The notes beneath the pieces were generated by a model, which did not search any database, had not been told where the DNA came from, and saw only the letters and a program-made list of their open reading frames with translations. The translations under genes and the position numbers were made by a program. 64,000 nucleotides of DNA, taken from contig NJFT01000051.1 of NCBI GenBank assembly GCA_002221725.1, forward strand, positions 1 through 64,000, given 5' to 3'. This document shows, in pieces, positions 59,859 through 64,000 of the stretch (within the stretch, counting starts at the first letter, position 1; every line of letters starts with the position of its first letter). The DNA is from Scedosporium boydii (Eukaryota; Ascomycota; Sordariomycetes; Microascales; Microascaceae).

Positions 59859-62800
59859 TGATATGCCGTCGAGAGGAGAGATTGAAGCACAGAATACGTA
59901 ACCTCCGTGACGAACCCAGGGTCTTCGTTGGCTTTCGCTGGACATGATATCGATGCTTCGCCAAGGGTCCAATCGTATATCAACCACATTTGTTTCGCCT
60001 CGATATAATTATCTCAGGTCTTCCGCTAAGGCAGCCAATTCGGTCTCCTCACTCTCACTAAAATGTATAGACAGATGTCATTAAATTGATGTTCAAAATG
60101 ATAGACTTTGTTATGGGTATCAGCAAGTACATTCATAGCAACTTCGGCACCGATGGCGAGGTTGGAATACGAGAGAGCCCTTCTGTACGAAGGTAGAGCA
60201 GCCATTTTATCGGCAAGACATTGAGCGTCAGCTCTCATACATCATCAGTGCATGTCAAGGAAACTGCAACACATCACAGCGGAATATCCAACATCCGATT
60301 TCCTTTCGAGCCATTCCATCGAAGGTGAGTCCAGCATGAAGACAGCCGAGAGAACTGCACCGGTTGGAATCCTATGGCGTTCAGACTTCCCAGCGAGTTC
60401 TCCCATTTCGAGGTGTTTAAACTCCGCTCCTCGGATGAAGTTGGTATTGTGTTATACCTTCCGTCCTTACTAGGCCCGCCCATAAAAGACATATAATGAT
60501 GTTTGTGATGATAAGTTCAAAGTAAGTCCCGAATATGAAGCAGCCACACTAGCCACGGCGAAAACGGTGTTCCTCTCTTCATGTGTGAGAGGTGACGCAG
60601 AGCCTATATGCACCCGCGACTGTAAGTTGCAGAGCCAAACCTTCATGAACCTTCTGTTCCTCTTGAGTCTTGCCAGGCAGCCCGAGAGCCATGCCATGAG
60701 TAGTAAATCATCATTTTGACTTCGTAAGATGATGAAAAGGGCATAAATGGCTAGCTCCATATGGAGTATCACGCTTCTCTTCGTCAGTGTGGCGGCGGCA
60801 TAGAATGGGAAATATAAAGTACGGGCACTCAGATCGAAGCACGCAGCTATCGGACAAGATACCCCTAACGAGGCGTCTGATGTATCATCAAGCGCGGCAG
60901 CTAACGTCACTGGGGAACATATGTCTCAACGATAATCAAAGTTAAGAGGATACGAGTAGCAGTCGAATACGCAGACGATATTCCCGCTTTGATAGGTAAA
61001 AAAATCCCCGATGTAGGCCAAGTAAAAGGAGACGCTACCTGTAAAGAAGCGCTCTAGAAAGGCTTATAAAAAAATCCGTCGCCTAGTCGAAGGAGATTCG
61101 ATTCTGTCTAGTGCACAATGCTCTCCTGATCCAGTAAACTAGATAATAAAGGCAAGCACAAGAACTCTTTTAGCAGCTTCCAAACTAAGAGCTCGCTAGG
61201 AAGTATAAGCAAATGGTTGGCAGATCGAGCTGTGTGCCGTCAACGCAGAGCCTGGGTTGAACCCGGACGAGGGGGCCGACTTTTCAGCAGGCGCCTCTTC
61301 AGAATCGCCCGACAATGCCCAGAAATCGAGCAGAGAAGTGTTCTCGTTCCCAAGACAACTATCGTGCGGTTAGCACGAAATATTGCCTACGATCGAAGTA
61401 GTATACACCGGAGAGAAGAGTCGAAGCAACATACTCTTCGACGGTCTACTCTTTTCAAGATGATGAATGCGAGACTAGCTGTTACTATGAAAAAACGAGA
61501 GCTGTCGGGGAGAGGGGAGATAGATTTTGAGATTCCAGATACATGCACGAAGTAGATCTCAAGTTTCATTAGGGAAGGCCAATTAGAGAATGCTCTTTTC
61601 GTGGTTGCTCTTGACGAGAATAACATGAATGTTCTCTTTCATCGACTTCAAATTATATAAGTAGGCATTTCATGGTCCGGCGCACTTCCAGAGTAGGTTA
61701 GAGCTACGATCAACTTCGTATATATCTCTCGGCCCGGATTATTTGCAGTGATCGCCATTGCCGCCGCAGGCTTATGCTGGATTCAGTCTACTCGCCTTGA
61801 TGGAAAGGCTGGGGAGGGCATTGCATTAAGCCCGTGGCTGGTCTTTTCATAGTCGTTGCATGTTGATGCATCTCGAAAAAAAACTCCTGCAGCCCGCGGA
61901 TCCATCTATGAGACCACCCGAGAGACTAGCTCAAACGATTCCTGCAGCTAAGCGGGACCGCCGTCCAGATTCACGGACACTCTGTCGAAGACCGAGGTAC
62001 GGGGGCGTCAAATAGGGCTATTTCATTGATTCAAATAAACCCGGAGCACATGTGGTCAATGTGGAGATCGATGTAAGTTCAATCCTTCGGCCTTTTCAAC
62101 CATCTTCAAAGAAAAATTTTTGCATGGCCAACGCTTGGCGAACAGCTCCATAACCTGCTTCGTAGCCCGATTTTTCTTCTCGTATGACGCAAGGAGTGCT
62201 GCTTGATGTTGGAAGCATGTTCGAGCCGAGTTCCAACATGGTAATATTAATGTCATTAATCTCATCCCTGGGCCGCCGATAGGCTTGTTACCATCCTCCT
62301 ATGTGTGCTCTTGAACAAACCCCCTTGCATGAGTCCCGTCAAGTACGAGGAGGTCGGAATGTCCTTCGTAATGCATGATGCCGACTTCGACCAGGGCTAG
62401 GGGGAGTTGTCTGCACAATGAAATGGTATTGGCGTGCATTAATTCGTACTTCCCGAGTGTAGGATAGTAGTTACTTCGATGCTGGAGCCTTCGCTCGATG
62501 AGACTGTTGCAACTTAAGATATAACACGACGAGAGCCTCTGTGGACTCAGCAGCTTCGTATGTGCGACAAGAAGTGGAATACTTATTGGTGGAGTTGAAC
62601 GTTAGAAGAAAAAGCAACCTTCAAACGATCTTTCTGCAGACTCCATAATTCAAGCTCTCAAGGTCTCATTCCAGAACGCGGATAGGTCAAGGTCTCAATG
62701 TCTCACCTCACAGGGCAACGTGGGCGGAAGTTGGAGGAAGGAAAGAACAATCATCGATTTGATGAAAAGATGAAAAGCTGAAGTGGAGGTTGGTCTGTGC

Positions 62801-62993
62801 TGAATTAGCGCGCGCCACATGATCCTGTAACAAGCATCAAGAGCAGATTTGACCGGGTCGCCCTTCCTGTTCCATATGTCAGGACCCAAGGAAGACGAGC
62901 TTTCTCGGGTCAGGAAAAGACAGCTCCGTTGCTCTTTCCCTCTGCAACCGCCGGACGCTGCCTTCCTCGACCGCGACGGGCTTCTCCATCCAG

Positions 62994-63033
62994 GTACGAA
63001 GTACCAGTACGAGTGATGTAGTGTACTTCGTAC
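62994..63033. repeat. 11-bp inverted repeat GTACGAAGTAC / GTACTTCGTAC
   Basis: Perfect 11-bp arms at 62994..63004 and 63023..63033 separated by 18 bases. Each arm contains the dispersed 9-mer TACGAAGTA in opposite orientation. Confidence 0.92.
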
Positions 63034-64000
63034 TTCACCATTGCTCTGGGGATGGGGATGGCAGTCATACGAGATGAATCAATTCTGCTGGGATGTTCAT
63101 TCCGGACGCCGTTATCCCTTGTCGGTCCTGCTAGTCTTCCGGGCACGCGGAAAGAGTGACGAGCTTCGAATCAGAAGTCTGCCCTGACAGAAATTCAAGC
63201 TATTCTCAATAGACTCTAGCGGGCCCCTCCTCCTCAAAGAAGGTCGGCAGAGCACATCCTCGATCCATGGAACGAAGTCGTTATGGATGTTCTTGGTCGA
63301 ACAACGAAGCATCAATACTTTGTAGTGCACTTGATAGAATGGTTCTGCTGCACTTCGTAAATACGCATTCAATTTACTATACTCTTGTCAGCTCGGTGCA
63401 GCTCGGCGCACTCCCGCAACATTGAATGTGTGTGTGGATGAGAAGTACACTAAAGGAGTGTGGTTTGCTACGTAAATACAAGCACACTGTTATTCCGCAG
63501 GATTTCTTGAATCCGCCAATTGGTCTGAGTGAGGATAGAGACACTCTGACCTGAAAATTGGCGCCGGGCTACCAAGGCTCCGTATCGTCGATCATCACAC
63601 TTGTGCCGGGTACACCTCTTGTTTTAGGGAAGGTTGGGAAAGGTACTTCCGCAGAAGCAGGTACACTGCTACAGTACCAAGGACGTCTGTACGAAGTAGA
63701 CGCCCAAATTTTGTCAGAAAATTACCACTCTTCTCTTCCGCCGGGAATCACTGTTGCATCCAAGACGACGCGCAACACAACTGGCACGAACTGTGTGGCT
63801 AATTACTTCACACCACGAGGTGTCTTCAATTTCGAATAACTCTTAACATTGGGCTTTGGCACAGGAAATACTACTGCACATGGTTCACCCCTGCCTCTGC
63901 CACGGCACCCATCATTTACTTCGCGGAAACTGGTGCAAATGAATGGTCTCGACATTTCGCTTCCCACTCGAGAACCTAGATCATTGGCGCAATCCTCGAC

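Larger units (their letters stand above)
53934..64000. other. 10-kb right end with no recognisable gene
   Basis: I translated the longer frames (55637..56242 -, 56732..57145 +, 60470..60910 -, 61217..61555 +, 63558..63839 +) and recognise none. They lack splice-linked continuations I could defend. Base composition is ordinary, not strongly AT-rich, and no transposon coding remnant is evident. Contents I can support: GA tract (54480..54510), a 21-bp palindrome (56096..56116), a 36-bp tandem duplication (59787..59858), an 11-bp inverted repeat (62994..63033), and TACGAAGTA motifs at 55786, 62995, 63024 and 63690. It may hold rapidly evolving or multi-exon genes that I cannot resolve. Confidence 0.5.

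Noticed and set aside
53934..64000. Transposon or RIP-degraded island at the right end
   Set aside because: No terminal repeats, integrase, reverse transcriptase or transposase motifs, and no marked AT bias by eye; left open rather than asserted.
1..64000. CRISPR arrays, bacterial operons, rRNA genes
   Set aside because: Intron-rich eukaryotic genes throughout; no regularly spaced repeats or rRNA-like blocks found.

Overview
The window looks like nuclear DNA of a filamentous ascomycete (Pezizomycotina, probably Sordariomycetes; the class is inferred from how the proteins read, not from a search). Supporting signs are short GT-AG introns of about 50-220 nt with CTRAY-like branch sites, mostly one gene per promoter on mixed strands, and fungal-specific proteins such as SKT5, CBP4, PET191 and ROM2. 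I reassembled the exons of 16 genes by eye from splice sites, reading frame and family knowledge. Every spliced model listed keeps an intact frame.

Layout. Left (1-4286, -): a ROM2-type Rho1 exchange factor cut by the window edge, then 3.6 kb with only a doubtful small spliced ORF. 7.9-12.8 kb (+): Cu/Zn superoxide dismutase and the intronless Tudor-SN nuclease-like protein. 15.6-17.2 kb (+): transaldolase with two tiny exons. 18.3-19.7 kb (-): a membrane-anchored PPN2-like phosphatase that has lost several metal ligands. 22.0-25.6 kb: PET191 (-) divergent from a steryl-ester-hydrolase-like lipase (+). 26.2-30.6 kb (+): a small GPI-type surface protein and RQC2. 30.8-38.4 kb: an O-methyltransferase (-) and a cytochrome P450 (+) facing away from each other across a 3.9-kb empty spacer. 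39.0-43.0 kb: TAD1 (+), NAC beta (-) and CBP4 (-). 46.9-53.9 kb: SKT5/CHS4 (+) converging on a single-pass EGF-like membrane protein (-). From 53.9 kb to the end (10 kb) no gene could be recognised.

Functional themes. Most genes are housekeeping: cell-wall signalling and chitin synthesis (ROM2, SKT5), oxidative and pentose-phosphate metabolism (SOD1, TAL1), respiratory-complex assembly (PET191, CBP4), and nascent-chain or RNA handling (NAC beta, RQC2, TAD1, Tudor-SN). The O-methyltransferase/P450 pair is the only sign of specialised metabolism, and no backbone synthase is present.

Most noteworthy observations: the phosphatase reads as a pseudoenzyme; NAC beta appears to need a one-nucleotide exon; and the 9-mer TACGAAGTA (with its reverse complement) occurs 14 times by my count, always outside recognised coding exons, against about 0.5 expected by chance. 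Near-perfect palindromes built from the same motif occur in the gene-poor right end.
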